A stretch of 64,000 nt of DNA from Amblyomma americanum (GCF_052857255.1 NW_027526728.1:38729-102728); one strand, 5' to 3'; positions 47,451 to 61,530 are shown, counted from the first letter of the stretch. Notes: generated from the letters alone by a model not told the origin. Program-made: numbers and translations.

Positions 47451-48930
47451 TTACAAGTCTTCGAAGAGTACACGAGAGAAAGGTGTAAACTTTTTCTCTC
47501 AGAACTGCGCGAAAACTTGTATTCCGGCTCAAAACAACGGGATACATCGTTTTAGATCGAAACCAGCAAGATTCACGAGCATCGATTTTACAAGTCGTCG
47601 AATAGTGGACGAGAGAAAGGTGTAAACTTTTTCTCTCAGAACTGCGCGAAAACTTGTATTCCGGCTCAAAACAACGGGATACATCGTTTTAGATCGAAAC
47701 TAGCAAGATTCACGAGCATCGATTTTACAAGTCGTCGAAGAGTAGACGAGAGAAAGGTGTAAACTTTTTATCTCAGAACTTCGCGAAAACTTGTATTCCG
47801 GCTCAAAACCACGACATACATCGTTTTAGATCGAAACTAGCAAGATTCATGGGCATCGATTTTACAAGTCTTCGAAGAGTACACGAGAGAAAGGTGTTAA
47901 CTTTTTCTCTCAGAACTGCGCGAAAACTTGTATTCCGGCTCAAAACAACGGGATACATCGTTTTAGATCGAAACCAGCAAGATTCACGAGCATCGATTTT
48001 ACAAGTCGTCGAATAGTGGACGAGAGAAAGGTGTAAACTTTTTCTCTCAGAACTGCGCGAAAACTTGTATTCCGGCTCAAAACAACGGGATTTATCGTTT
48101 TAGATCGAAAGTAGCAAGATTCACGAGCATCGATTTTACAAGTCCTCGAAGAGTAGACGAGAGAAAGGTGTAAACTTTCTCTCTCAGAACTGCGCGAAAA
48201 CTTGTATTCCGGCTCAAAAAAACGGGATACATCGTTTTAGATCGAAAGTAGCAAGATTCATGGGCATCGATTTTACAAGTCCTCGAAGAGTAGACGAGAG
48301 AAAGGTGTAAACTTTTTCTCTCAGAACTGCGCGAAAACTTGTATTCCGGCTCAAAACAACGAGATACATCGTTTTAGATCGAAACTAGCAAGATTCATGG
48401 GCATCGATTTTACAAGTCTTCGAAGAGTACACGAGAGAAAGGTGTAAACTTTTTCTCTCAGAACTGCGCGAAAACTTGTATTCCGGCTCAAAACAACGGA
48501 ATACATCGTTTTAGATCGAATCTAGCAAGATTCACGAGCATCGATTTTACAAGTCGTCGAACAGTAGACGAGACAAAGGTGTAAACTTTTTCTCTCAGAA
48601 CTGCACGAAAACATGTATTCCGGCTCAAAACAACAGGATACATCGTTTTAGGTCGAAACTAGCGAGATTCACGAGCATCGATTTTACAAGTCGTCGAAGA
48701 GTAGACGAGAAAAAGGTGTAAACTTTTTCTCTCAGAACTGCGCGAAAACTTGTATTCCGGCTCAAAACAACGGGATAAATCGTTTTAGATCGAAACTAGC
48801 AAGATTCACGAGCATCGATTTTACAAGTCGTTAGAGTACTCGAGAGAAAGGTGTAAACTTTTTCTCTCAGAACTGCGCGAAAACTTGTATTCCGGCTGAA
48901 AACAACGGGATACATCGTTTTAGGTCGAAA
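47450..48930 (+). repeat. Partial copy of the 1505-bp 11-mer
   Basis: From about 47640 the order atctcagaacttcgcg (47776), ctcaaaaccacgac, gttaac, gaatagtgg, gggatttatcg, aaagtagc, gagatacatcg, gaatctagc, gagacaaagg, agcgagattc, gggataaatcg and XhoI/ScaI (48836) follows the 42.4-45.5 kb unit at offset 3419 from its second copy. Private marks are cgaacagtag (48558) and aaaacatgtattcc (48608), and both states recur at 54.2 and 54.7 kb. Confidence 0.82.
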
Positions 48931-51900
48931 CTAGCAAGATTCACGAGCATCGATTTTACAAGTCGTCGAAGAGTAGACGAGAGAAAGGTGTAAACTTTTT
49001 CTCTCAGAACTGCGCGAAAACTTGTATACCGGCTCAAAAAAACGGGATACATCGTTTTAGATCGAAACCAGCAAGATTCACGAGCATCGATTTTACAAGT
49101 CGTCGAAGAGTAGACGAGAGAAAGGTGTAAACTTTTTCTCTCAGAACTGCGCGAAAACTTGTATTCCGGCTCAAAACAACGGGATACATCGTTTTAGATC
49201 GAAACCAGCAAGATTCACGAGCATCGATTTTACAAGTCGTCGATTAGTGGACGAGAGAAAGGTGTAAACGTTTTCTCTCAGAACTGCGAAAAACTTGTAT
49301 TCCGGCTCAAAACAACGGGATTCATCGTTTTAGATCGAAAGTAGCAAGATTCACGAGCATCGATTTTACAAGTCCTCGAAGAGTACACGAGAGAAAGGTG
49401 TAAACTTTTTCTCTCAGAACTGCGCGAAAACTTGTATTCCGGCTCAAAAAAACGGTATACATCGTTTTAGATCGAAACTAGCAAGATTCATGGGCATCGA
49501 TTTTACAAGTCTTCGAAGAGTACACGAGAGAAAGGTGTAAACTTTTTCTCTCAGAACTGCGCGAAAACTTGTATTCCGGCTCAAAACAACGGGATACATC
49601 GTTTTAGGTCGAAACTAGCAAGATTCACGAGCATCGATTTTAAAATTTGTCGAAGAGTAGACGAGAGAAAGGTGTAAACTTTTACTCTCAGAACTGCGCG
49701 AAAACTTGTTTCCGGCTCAGAACAATGGGTTACATCGTTTTAGATCGAAACTAGCAAGATTCACGAGCATCGCTATTACAAGTCGTCGAAGAGTAGACGA
49801 GAGAAAGGTGTTAACTTTTTCTCTCAGAACTGCGCGAAAACTTGTATTCCGGCTCAAAACAACGGGATACATCGTTTTGGATCGAAACTAGCAAGATTCA
49901 CGGGCATCGATTTTACAAGTCTTAGAAGAGTAGACAAGAGAATGGCGTAAACTTTTTCTCTCAGAACTGCGCAAAAACTTGTATTCCGGCTCAAAACAAC
50001 GGGATTCATCGTTTTAGATCGAAACTAGCAAGATTCACGAGCATTGATTTTACAAGTTGTCGAAGAGTAGACGAGAGAAAGGTGTAAATTTTTCTCTCAC
50101 AACTGCGCGAAAACTTGTATTCCGGCTCAAAACAACGGGATACATCGTTTTAGATCGAAACTAGCAAGAGTCACGAGCATCGATTTTACACGTCGTCGAA
50201 GAGTACACGAGAGAAAGGTGTAAACGTTTTCTCTCAGAACTGCGCGAAAACTTGTATTCCGGCTCAAAAAAACGGAATACATCGTTTTAGATCGAAACTA
50301 GAAAGATTCACGAGCATCAATTTTAAAATTCGTCCAAGAGTAGACGAGAGAAAGGTGTAAACTTTTTCTCTCAGAACTGCGCGAAAACTTGTATTCCGGC
50401 TCAAAACAACGGGATACATCGTTTTAGATCGAAACTAGCAAGAGTCACGAGCATCGATTTTACACGTCGTCGAAGAGTACACGAGAGAAAGGTGTAAACG
50501 TTTTCTCTCAGAACTGCGCGAAAACTTGTATACCGGCTCAAAAAAACGGGATACATCGTTTTAGATCGAAACTAGCAAGATTCAAGAGCATCGATTTTAC
50601 AAGTCGTCGAAGAGTAGACGAGAGAAAGGTGTAAACATTTTCTCTCAGAACTGCGCGAAAACTTGTATTCCGGCTCAAAACAACGGGATACATCGTTTTA
50701 GATCGAAACCAGGAAGATTCACGAGCATCGATTTTACAAGTCGTCGAAGAGTAGACGAGAGAAAGGTGTAAACTTTCTATCTCAGAACTTCGCGAAAACT
50801 TGTATTCCGGTTCAAAACAATGGGATACCTCGTTTTAGATCGAAACTAGGAAGATTCACGAGCATCGATTTTACGTCGTCGAAGAGTAGACGAGAGAAAG
50901 GTGTAAACTTTTTCTCTCAGAACTGCGCGAAAACTTGTATTCCGGCTCAAAACAACGGGATACATCGTTTTAGATCGAAACCAGCAAGATTCACGAGCAT
51001 CGATTTTACAAGTCGTCGAATAGTGGACGAGAGAAAGGTGTAAACTTTTTCTCTCAGAACTGCGCGAAAACTTGTATTCCGGCTCAAAACAACGGGATTC
51101 ATCGTTTTAGATCGAAAGTAGCAAGATTCACGAGCATCGATTTTACAAGTCCTCGAAGAGTAGACGAGAGAAAGGTGTAAACTTTTTCTCTCAGAACTGC
51201 GCGAAAACTTGTATTCCGGCTCAAAACAACGGGATTCATCGTTTTAGATCGAAACTAGCAAGATTCACGAGCATCGATTTTACAAGTCGTCGAAGAGTAG
51301 ACGAGAGAAAGGTGTAAACTTTTTCTCTCAGAACTGCGCGAAAACTTGTATACCGGCTCAAAAAAACGGGATACATCGTTTTAGATCGAAACCAGCAAGA
51401 TTCACGAGCATCGATTTTACAAGTCGTCGAAGAGTAGACGAGAGAAAGGTGTAAACTTTTTCTCTCAGAACTGCGCGAAAACTTGTATTCCGGCTCAAAA
51501 CAACGGGATACATCGTTTTAGATCGAAACCAGCAAGATTCACGAGCATCGATTTTACAAGTCGTCGATTAGTGGACGAGAGAAAGGTGTAAACGTTTTCT
51601 CTCAGAACTGCGAAAAACTTGTATTCCGGCTCAAAACAACGGGATTCATCGTTTTAGATCGAAAGTAGCAAGATTCACGAGCATCGATTTTACAAGTCCT
51701 CGAAGAGTACACGAGAGAAAGGTGTAAACTTTTTCTCTCAGAACTGCGCGAAAACTTGTATTCCGGCTCAAAAAAACGGTATACATCGTTTTAGATCGAA
51801 ACTAGCAAGATTCATGGGCATCGATTTTACAAGTCTTCGAAGAGTACACGAGAGAAAGGTGTAAACTTTTTCTCTCAGAACTGCGCGAAAACTTGTATTC

Positions 51901-53575
51901 CGGCTCAAAACAACGGGATACATCGTTTTAGGTCGAAACTAGCAAGATTCACGAGCATCGATTTTAAAATTTGTCGAAGAGTAGACGAGAGAAAGGTGTA
52001 AACTTTTACTCTCAGAACTGCGCGAAAACTTGTTTCCGGCTCAGAACAATGGGTTACATCGTTTTAGATCGAAACTAGCAAGATTCACGAGCATCGCTAT
52101 TACAAGTCGTCGAAGAGTAGACGAGAGAAAGGTGTTAACTTTTTCTCTCAGAACTGCGCGAAAACTTGTATTCCGGCTCAAAACAACGGGATACATCGTT
52201 TTGGATCGAAACTAGCAAGATTCACGGGCATCGATTTTACAAGTCTTAGAAGAGTAGACAAGAGAATGGCGTAAACTTTTTCTCTCAGAACTGCGCAAAA
52301 ACTTGTATTCCGGCTCAAAACAACGGGATTCATCGTTTTAGATCGAAACTAGCAAGATTCACGAGCATTGATTTTACAAGTTGTCGAAGAGTAGACGAGA
52401 GAAAGGTGTAAATTTTTCTCTCACAACTGCGCGAAAACTTGTATTCCGGCTCAAAACAACGGGATACATCGTTTTAGATCGAAACTAGCAAGAGTCACGA
52501 GCATCGATTTTACACGTCGTCGAAGAGTACACGAGAGAAAGGTGTAAACGTTTTCTCTCAGAACTGCGCGAAAACTTGTATTCCGGCTCAAAAAAACGGA
52601 ATACATCGTTTTAGATCGAAACTAGAAAGATTCACGAGCATCAATTTTAAAATTCGTCCAAGAGTAGACGAGAGAAAGGTGTAAACTTTTTCTCTCAGAA
52701 CTGCGCGAAAACTTGTATTCCGGCTCAAAACAACGGGATACATCGTTTTAGATCGAAACTAGCAAGAGTCACGAGCATCGATTTTACACGTCGTCGAAGA
52801 GTACACGAGAGAAAGGTGTAAACGTTTTCTCTCAGAACTGCGCGAAAACTTGTATACCGGCTCAAAAAAACGGGATACATCGTTTTAGATCGAAACTAGC
52901 AAGATTCAAGAGCATCGATTTTACAAGTCGTCGAAGAGTAGACGAGAGAAAGGTGTAAACATTTTCTCTCAGAACTGCGCGAAAACTTGTATTCCGGCTC
53001 AAAACAACGGGATACATCGTTTTAGATCGAAACCAGGAAGATTCACGAGCATCGATTTTACAAGTCGTCGAAGAGTAGACGAGAGAAAGGTGTAAACTTT
53101 CTATCTCAGAACTTCGCGAAAACTTGTATTCCGGTTCAAAACAATGGGATACCTCGTTTTAGATCGAAACTAGGAAGATTCACGAGCATCGATTTTACGT
53201 CGTCGAAGAGTAGACGAGAGAAAGGTGTAAACTTTTTCTCTCAGAACTGCGCGAAAACTTGTATTCCGGCTCAAAACAACGGGATACATCGTTTTAGATC
53301 GAAACCAGCAAGATTCACGAGCATCGATTTTACAAGTCGTCGAATAGTGGACGAGAGAAAGGTGTAAACTTTTTCTCTCAGAACTGCGCGAAAACTTGTA
53401 TTCCGGCTCAAAACAACGGGATTCATCGTTTTAGATCGAAAGTAGCAAGATTCACGAGCATCGATTTTACAAGTCCTCGAAGAGTAGACGAGAGAAAGGT
53501 GTAAAATTTTTCTCTCAGAACTGCGCGAAAACTTGTATTCCGGCTCAAAACAACGGGATTCATCGTTTTAGATCG
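48930..53575 (+). repeat. 17-mer HOR, period 2324 bp, two copies
   Basis: Bases 48930-51254 match 51254-53575 at +2324. Marks: cgattagtgg, gcgaaaaacttg, cggtatacatcg, ttaaaatttgtcg (49640 and 51964), cttgtttccggctcagaac (49707 and 52031), gttttggatcg, gtcttagaag, gagaatggcg, ctcacaactgcg, aactagaaag with catcaatttt, agagtcacg, cattttctctc, gaaaccagg, tttctatctcagaacttcg and ttttacgtcgtcg. A third copy begins near 55.0 kb. Confidence 0.9.
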
Positions 53576-56500
53576 AAAGTAGCAAGATTCACGAGCATCG
53601 ATTTTACAAGTCCTCGAAGAGTAGACGAGAGAAAGGTGTAAACTTTTTCTCTCAGAACTGCGCGAAAACTTGTATTCCGGCTCAAAAAAAAACGGGATAC
53701 ATCGCTTTAGATCGAAACTAGCAAGATTCATGGGCATCGATTTTACAAGTCCTCGATGAGTAGACAAGAGAAAGGTGTAAACTTTTTCTCTCAGAACTGC
53801 GCGAAAACTTGTATTCCGGCTCAAAACCACGAGATACATCGTTTTAGATCGAAACTAGCAAGATTCATGGGCATCGATTTTACAAGTCTTCGAAGAGTAC
53901 ACGAGAGAAAGGTGTAAACTTTTTCTCTCAGAACTGCGCGAAAACTTGTATTCCGGCTCAAAACAAAGGAATACATCGTTTTAGATCGAAACTAGCAAGA
54001 TTCACGAGCATCGCTATTACAAGTCGTCGAAGAGTAGACGAGAGAAAGGTGTTAACTTTTTCTCTCAGAACTGCGCGAAAACTTGTATTCCGGCTCAAAA
54101 CAACGGAATACATCGTTTTAGATCGAATCTAGCAAGATTCACGAGCATCGATTTTACAAGTCGTCGAACAGTAGACGAGACAAAGGTGTAAACTTTTTCT
54201 CTCAGAACTGCACGAAAACATGTATTCCGGCTCAAAACAACAGGATACATCGTTTTAGGTCGAAACTAGCGAGATTCATGGGCATCGATTTTACAAGTCT
54301 TCGAAGAGTACACGAGAGAAAGGTGTAAACTTTTTCTCTCAGAACTGCGCGAAAACTTGTATTCCGGCTCAAAACCACGAGATACATCGTTTTAGATCGA
54401 AACTAGCAAGATTCATGGGCATCGATTTTACAAGTCTTCGAAGAGTACACGAGAGAAAGGTGTAAACTTTTTCTCTCAGAACTGCGCGAAAACTTGTATT
54501 CCGGCTCAAAACAAAGGAATACATCGTTTTAGATCGAAACTAGCAAGATTCACGAGCATCGCTATTACAAGTCTTCGAAGAGTACACGAGAGAAAGGTGT
54601 AAACTTTTTCTCTCAGAACTGCGCGAAAACTTGTATTCCGGCTCAAAACAACGGAATACATCGTTTTAGATCGAATCTAGCAAGATTCACGAGCATCGAT
54701 TTTACAAGTCGTCGAACAGTAGACGAGACAAAGGTGTAAACTTTTTCTCTCAGAACTGCACGAAAACATGTATTCCGGCTCAAAACAACAGGATACATCG
54801 TTTTAGGTCGAAACTAGCGAGATTCACGAGCATCGATTTTACAAGTCGTCGAAGAGTAGACGAGAAAAAGGTGTAAACTTTTTCTCTCAGAACTGCGCGA
54901 AAACTTGTATTCCGGCTCAAAACAACGGGATAAATCGTTTTAGATCGAAACTAGCAAGATTCACGAGCATCGATTTTACAAGTCGTTAGAGTACTCGAGA
55001 GAAAGGTGTAAACTTTTTCTCTCAGAACTGCGCGAAAACTTGTATTCCGGCTGAAAACAACGGGATACATCGTTTTAGGTCGAAACTAGCAAGATTCACG
55101 AGCATCGATTTTACAAGTCGTCGAAGAGTAGACGAGAGAAAGGTGTAAACTTTTTCTCTCAGAACTGCGCGAAAACTTGTATACCGGCTCAAAAAAACGG
55201 GATACATCGTTTTAGATCGAAACCAGCAAGATTCACGAGCATCGATTTTACAAGTCGTCGAAGAGTAGACGAGAGAAAGGTGTAAACTTTTTCTCTCAGA
55301 ACTGCGCGAAAACTTGTATTCCGGCTCAAAACAACGGGATACATCGTTTTAGATCGAAACCAGCAAGATTCACGAGCATCGATTTTACAAGTCGTCGATT
55401 AGTGGACGAGAGAAAGGTGTAAACGTTTTCTCTCAGAACTGCGAAAAACTTGTATTCCGGCTCAAAACAACGGGATTCATCGTTTTAGATCGAAAGTAGC
55501 AAGATTCACGAGCATCGATTTTACAAGTCCTCGAAGAGTACACGAGAGAAAGGTGTAAACTTTTTCTCTCAGAACTGCGCGAAAACTTGTATTCCGGCTC
55601 AAAAAAACGGTATACATCGTTTTAGATCGAAACTAGCAAGATTCATGGGCATCGATTTTACAAGTCTTCGAAGAGTACACGAGAGAAAGGTGTAAACTTT
55701 TTCTCTCAGAACTGCGCGAAAACTTGTATTCCGGCTCAAAACAACGGGATACATCGTTTTAGGTCGAAACTAGCAAGATTCACGAGCATCGATTTTAAAA
55801 TTTGTCGAAGAGTAGACGAGAGAAAGGTGTAAACTTTTACTCTCAGAACTGCGCGAAAACTTGTTTCCGGCTCAGAACAATGGGTTACATCGTTTTAGAT
55901 CGAAACTAGCAAGATTCACGAGCATCGCTATTACAAGTCGTCGAAGAGTAGACGAGAGAAAGGTGTTAACTTTTTCTCTCAGAACTGCGCGAAAACTTGT
56001 ATTCCGGCTCAAAACAACGGGATACATCGTTTTGGATCGAAACTAGCAAGATTCACGGGCATCGATTTTACAAGTCTTAGAAGAGTAGACAAGAGAATGG
56101 CGTAAACTTTTTCTCTCAGAACTGCGCAAAAACTTGTATTCCGGCTCAAAACAACGGGATTCATCGTTTTAGATCGAAACTAGCAAGATTCACGAGCATT
56201 GATTTTACAAGTTGTCGAAGAGTAGACGAGAGAAAGGTGTAAATTTTTCTCTCACAACTGCGCGAAAACTTGTATTCCGGCTCAAAACAACGGGATACAT
56301 CGTTTTAGATCGAAACTAGCAAGAGTCACGAGCATCGATTTTACACGTCGTCGAAGAGTACACGAGAGAAAGGTGTAAACGTTTTCTCTCAGAACTGCGC
56401 GAAAACTTGTATTCCGGCTCAAAAAAACGGAATACATCGTTTTAGATCGAAACTAGAAAGATTCACGAGCATCAATTTTAAAATTCGTCCAAGAGTAGAC

Positions 56501-57930
56501 GAGAGAAAGGTGTAAACTTTTTCTCTCAGAACTGCGCGAAAACTTGTATTCCGGCTCAAAACAACGGGATACATCGTTTTAGATCGAAACTAGCAAGAGT
56601 CACGAGCATCGATTTTACACGTCGTCGAAGAGTACACGAGAGAAAGGTGTAAACGTTTTCTCTCAGAACTGCGCGAAAACTTGTATACCGGCTCAAAAAA
56701 ACGGGATACATCGTTTTAGATCGAAACTAGCAAGATTCAAGAGCATCGATTTTACAAGTCGTCGAAGAGTAGACGAGAGAAAGGTGTAAACATTTTCTCT
56801 CAGAACTGCGCGAAAACTTGTATTCCGGCTCAAAACAACGGGATACATCGTTTTAGATCGAAACCAGGAAGATTCACGAGCATCGATTTTACAAGTCGTC
56901 GAAGAGTAGACGAGAGAAAGGTGTAAACTTTCTATCTCAGAACTTCGCGAAAACTTGTATTCCGGTTCAAAACAATGGGATACCTCGTTTTAGATCGAAA
57001 CTAGGAAGATTCACGAGCATCGATTTTACGTCGTCGAAGAGTAGACGAGAGAAAGGTGTAAACTTTTTCTCTCAGAACTGCGCGAAAACTTGTATTCCGG
57101 CTCAAAACAACGGGATACATCGTTTTAGATCGAAACCAGCAAGATTCACGAGCATCGATTTTACAAGTCGTCGAATAGTGGACGAGAGAAAGGTGTAAAC
57201 TTTTTCTCTCAGAACTGCGCGAAAACTTGTATTCCGGCTCAAAACAACGGGATTCATCGTTTTAGATCGAAAGTAGCAAGATTCACGAGCATCGATTTTA
57301 CAAGTCCTCGAAGAGTAGACGAGAGAAAGGTGTAAACTTTTTCTCTCAGAACTGCGCGAAAACTTGTATTCCGGCTCAAAACAACGGGATTCATCGTTTT
57401 AGATCGAAAGTAGCAAGATTCACGAGCATCGATTTTACAAGTCCTCGAAGAGTAGACGAGAGAAAGGTGTAAACTTTTTCTCTCAGAACTGCGCGAAAAC
57501 TTGTATTCCGGCTCAAAAAAAAACGGGATACATCGCTTTAGATCGAAACTAGCAAGATTCATGGGCATCGATTTTACAAGTCCTCGATGAGTAGACAAGA
57601 GAAAGGTGTAAACTTTTTCTCTCAGAACTGCGCGAAAACTTGTATTCCGGCTCAAAACCACGAGATACATCGTTTTAGATCGAAACTAGCAAGATTCATG
57701 GGCATCGATTTTACAAGTCTTCGAAGAGTACACGAGAGAAAGGTGTAAACTTTTTCTCTCAGAACTGCGCGAAAACTTGTATTCCGGCTCAAAACAAAGG
57801 AATACATCGTTTTAGATCGAAACTAGCAAGATTCACGAGCATCGCTATTACAAGTCGTCGAAGAGTAGACGAGAGAAAGGTGTTAACTTTTTCTCTCAGA
57901 ACTGCGCGAAAACTTGTATTCCGGCTCAAA
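51230..57930 (+). repeat. 28-mer period, 3831 bp (17-mer plus 11 further monomers)
   Basis: Bases about 51230-54100 match 55061-57931 at +3831, for example cttgtttccggctcagaac at 52031 and 55862, and the catcgctttag monomer near 53701 and 57532. Since 3831 = 2324 + 1507, eleven monomers (about 53575-55080) separate the second and third copies of the 17-mer. One difference is gtaaaatttttc near 53503 against gtaaactttttc near 57334. Confidence 0.87.
53774..54822 (+). repeat. Tetramer duplication, period 548 bp
   Basis: ctcaaaaccacgag (53821 and 54369), caaaggaatac (53964 and 54512), ggaatac with gaatctagc, and cgaacagtag with aaaacatg recur at +548, exactly four monomers. The copies differ at one junction: gttaac with agtcgtcg near 54020 against gtaaac with agtcttcg near 54570. 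It lies within the 11 monomers that separate the 17-mer copies. Confidence 0.85.
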
Positions 57931-58750
57931 ACAACGGGATACATCGTTTTAGATCGAAACCAGCAAGATTCACGAGCATCGATTTTACACGTCGTCGAAG
58001 AGTACACGAGAGAAAGGTGTAAACGTTTTCTCTCAGAACTGCGCGAAAACTTGTATTCCGGCTCAAAACAACGGGATACATCGTTTTGGATCGAAACTAG
58101 CAAGATTCACGGGCATCGATTTTACAAGTCTTCGAAGAGTAGACAAGAGAATGGTGTAAACTTTTTCTCTCAGAACTGCGCGAAAACTTGTATTCTGGCT
58201 CAAAACAACGGGATTCATCGTTTTAGATCGAAACTAGCAAGATTCACGAGCATCGATTTTACAAGTCGTTAGAGTACTCGAGAGAAAGGTGTAAACTTTT
58301 TCTCTCAGAACTGCGCGAAAACTTGTATTCTGGCTCAAAACAACGGGATACATCGTTTTAGATCGAAACCAGCAAGATTCACGAGCATCGATTTTACACG
58401 TCGTCGAAGAGTACACGAGAGAAAGGTGTAAACGTTTTCTCTCAGAACTGCGCGAAAACTTGTATTCCGGCTCAAAACAACGGGATACATCGTTTTGGAT
58501 CGAAACTAGCAAGATTCACGGGCATCGATTTTACAAGTCTTCGAAGAGTAGACAAGAGAATGGTGTAAACTTTTTCTCTCAGAACTGCGCGAAAACTTGT
58601 ATTCTGGCTCAAAACAACGGGATTCATCGTTTTAGATCGAAACTAGCAAGATTCACGAGCATCGATTTTACAAGTCGTTAGAGTACTCGAGAGAAAGGTG
58701 TAAACTTTTTCTCTCAGAACTGCGCGAAAACTTGTATTCCGGCTGAAAAC
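57930..58750 (+). repeat. Trimer duplication, period 409 bp
   Basis: A gaaaccagc/acacgtcgtcg monomer, a gttttggatcg/agacaagagaatgg monomer and a gtattctggc/gttagagtactcgag monomer occur twice in a row, 409 bp apart (411 minus the 2-bp deletion). The same doubled trimer is present in the next 29-mer copy at about 61890-62710, so the trimer duplicated before the 3960-bp unit did. Confidence 0.85.
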
Positions 58751-60039
58751 AACGGGATACATCGTTTTAGGTCGAAACTAGCAAGATTCACGAGCATCGA
58801 TTTTACAAGTCGTCGAAGAGTAGACGAGAGAAAGGTGTAAACTTTTTCTCTCAGAACTGCGCGAAAACTTGTATACCGGCTCAAAAAAACGGGATACATC
58901 GTTTTAGATCGAAACCAGCAAGATTCACGAGCATCGATTTTACAAGTCGTCGAAGAGTAGACGAGAAAAAGGTGTAAACTTTTTCTCTCAGAACTGCACG
59001 AAAACTTGTATTCCGGCTCAAAACAACGGGATACATCGTTTTAGGTCGAAACCAGCAAGATTCACGAGCATCGATTTTACAAGCCGTCGAAGAGTAGACG
59101 AGAGAAAGGTGTAAACTTTTTCTCTCAGAACTGCGCGAAAACTTGTATTCCGGCTCAAAACAACGGGATACATCGTTTTAGATCGAAACCAGCAAGATTC
59201 ACGAGCATCGATTTTACAAGTCGTCGAATAGTGGACGAGAGAAAGGTGTAAACTTTTTCTCTCAGAACTGCGAAAAACTTGTATTCCGGCTCAAAACAAC
59301 TGGATTCATCGTTTTAGATCGAAAGTAGCAAGATTCACGAGCATCGATTTTACAAGTCCTCGAAGAGTAGACGAGAGAAAGGTGTAAACTTTTTCTCTCA
59401 GAACTGCGCGAAAACTTGTATTCCGGCTCAAAAAAACGGGATACATCGTTTTAGATCGAAACTAGCAAGATTCATGGGCATCGATTTTACAAGTCCTCGA
59501 AGAGTAGACGAGAGAAAGTTGTAAACTTTTTCTCTCAGAACTGCGCGAAAACTTGTATTCCGGCTCAAAACAACGAGATACATCGTTTTAGATCGAAACT
59601 AGCAAGATTCATGGGCATCGATTTTACAAGTCTTCGAAGAGTACACGAGAGAAAGGTGTAAACTTTTTCTCTCAGAACTGCGCGAAAACTTGTATTCCGG
59701 CTCAAAACAAAGGGATACATCGTTTTAGATCGAAACTAGCAAGATTCACGAGCATCGATTTTACAAGTCGTCGAAGAGTAGACGAGAGAAAGGTGTAAAC
59801 TTTTTCTCTCAGAACTGCACGAAAACTTGTATTCCGGCTCAAAACAACGGGATACATCGTTTTAGGTCGAAACTAGCAAGATTCACGAGCATCGATTTTA
59901 CAAGTCGTCGAATAGTGGACGAGAGAAAGGTGTAAACTTTTTCTCTCAGAACGGCGCGAAAACTTGTATTCCGGCTCAAAACAACGGGATTCATCGTTTT
60001 AGATCGAAACTAGCAAGATTCACGAGCATCGATTTTAAA

Positions 60040-61530
60040 ATTTGTCGAAGAGTAGACGAGAGAAAGGTGTAAACTTTTACTCTCAGAACTGCGCGAAAAC
60101 TTGTTTCCGGCTCAGAACAATGGGTTACATCGTTTTAGATCGAAACTAGCAAGATTCACGAGCATCGCTATTACAAGTCGTCGAAGAGTAGACGAGAGAA
60201 AGGTGTTAACTTTTTCTCTCAGAACTGCGCGAAAACTTGTATTCCGGCTCAAAACAACGGGATACATTGTTTTAGATCGAAACCAGCAAGATTCACGAGC
60301 ATCGATTTTACACGTCGTCGAAGAGTACACGAGAGAAAGGTGTAAACGTTTTCTCTCAGAACTGCGCGAAAACTTGTATTCCGGCTCAAAACAACGGGAT
60401 ACATCGTTTTGGATCGAAACTAGCAAGATTCACGGGCATCGATTTTACAAGTCTTAGAAGAGTAGACAAGAGAATGGCGTAAACTTTTTCTCTCAGAACT
60501 GCGCAAAAACTTGTATTCCGGCTCAAAACAACGGGATTCATCGTTTTAGATCGAAACTAGCAGATTCACGAGCATTGATTTTACAAGTTGTCGAAGAGTA
60601 GACGAGAGAAAGGTGTAAAATTTTTCTCTCACAACTGCGCGAAAACTTGTATTCCGGCTCAAAACAACGGGATACATCGTTTTAGATCGAAACTAGCAAG
60701 AGTCACGAGCATCGATTTTACACGTCGTCGAAGAGTACACGAGAGAAAGGTGTAAACGTTTTATCTCAGAACTGCGCGAAAACTTGTATTCCGGCTCAAA
60801 AAAACGGAATACATCGTTTAGATCGAAACTAGAAAGATTCACGAGCATCGATTTTAAAATTCGTCGAAGAGTAGACGAGAGAAAGGTGTAAACTTTTCTC
60901 TCAGAACTGCGCGAAAACTTGTATTCCGGCTCAAAACAACGGGATACATCGTTTTAGATCGAAACTAGCAAGAGTCACGAGCATCGATTTTACACGTCGT
61001 CGAAGAGTACACGAGAGAAAGGTGTAAACGTTTTCTCTCAGAACTGCGCGAAAACTTGTATACCGGCTCAAAAAACGGGATACATCGACATAGATCGAAA
61101 CTAGCAAGATTCACGGCATCGATTTTACAAGTCCTCCAAGAGTAGACGAGAGAAAGGTGTAAACTTTTTCTCTCAGAACGGCGCGAAAACTTGTATTCCG
61201 GCTCAAAACAACGGGATTCATCGTTTTAGATCGAAACTAGCAAGATATACGAGCATTAATTTTACAAGTCGTCGAAGAGTAGACGAGAGAAAGGTGTAAA
61301 CGTTTTCTCTCAGAACTGCGCCAAAACTTGTATTCCGGCTCAGGACAACGGGTTACATCGTTTTAGATCGAAACCAGCAGATTCACGAGCATCGATTTTA
61401 CAAGTCGTCGAATAGTGGACGAGAGAAAGGTGTAAACTTTTTCTCTCAGAACTGCGCGAAAAACTTGTATACCGGCTCAAAAAAACGGGATACATCGTTT
61501 TAGATCGAAACCAGCAAGATTCACGAGCAT
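60040..61530 (+). repeat. Degraded part copy of the 17-mer with mixed subtypes
   Basis: It starts like the 17-mer (ttaaaatttgtcg, cttgtttccggctcagaac near 60104, gttaac, gtcttagaag, gagaatggcg, ctcacaactgcg, aactagaaag) but gains one monomer (gaaaccagc/acacgtcgtcg) after gttaac. After 61060 it switches to cgacatag, ctccaagag, gatatacgagcattaatt and ggctcaggacaac monomers that otherwise belong to the left domain. One-base indels are frequent. Confidence 0.75.
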
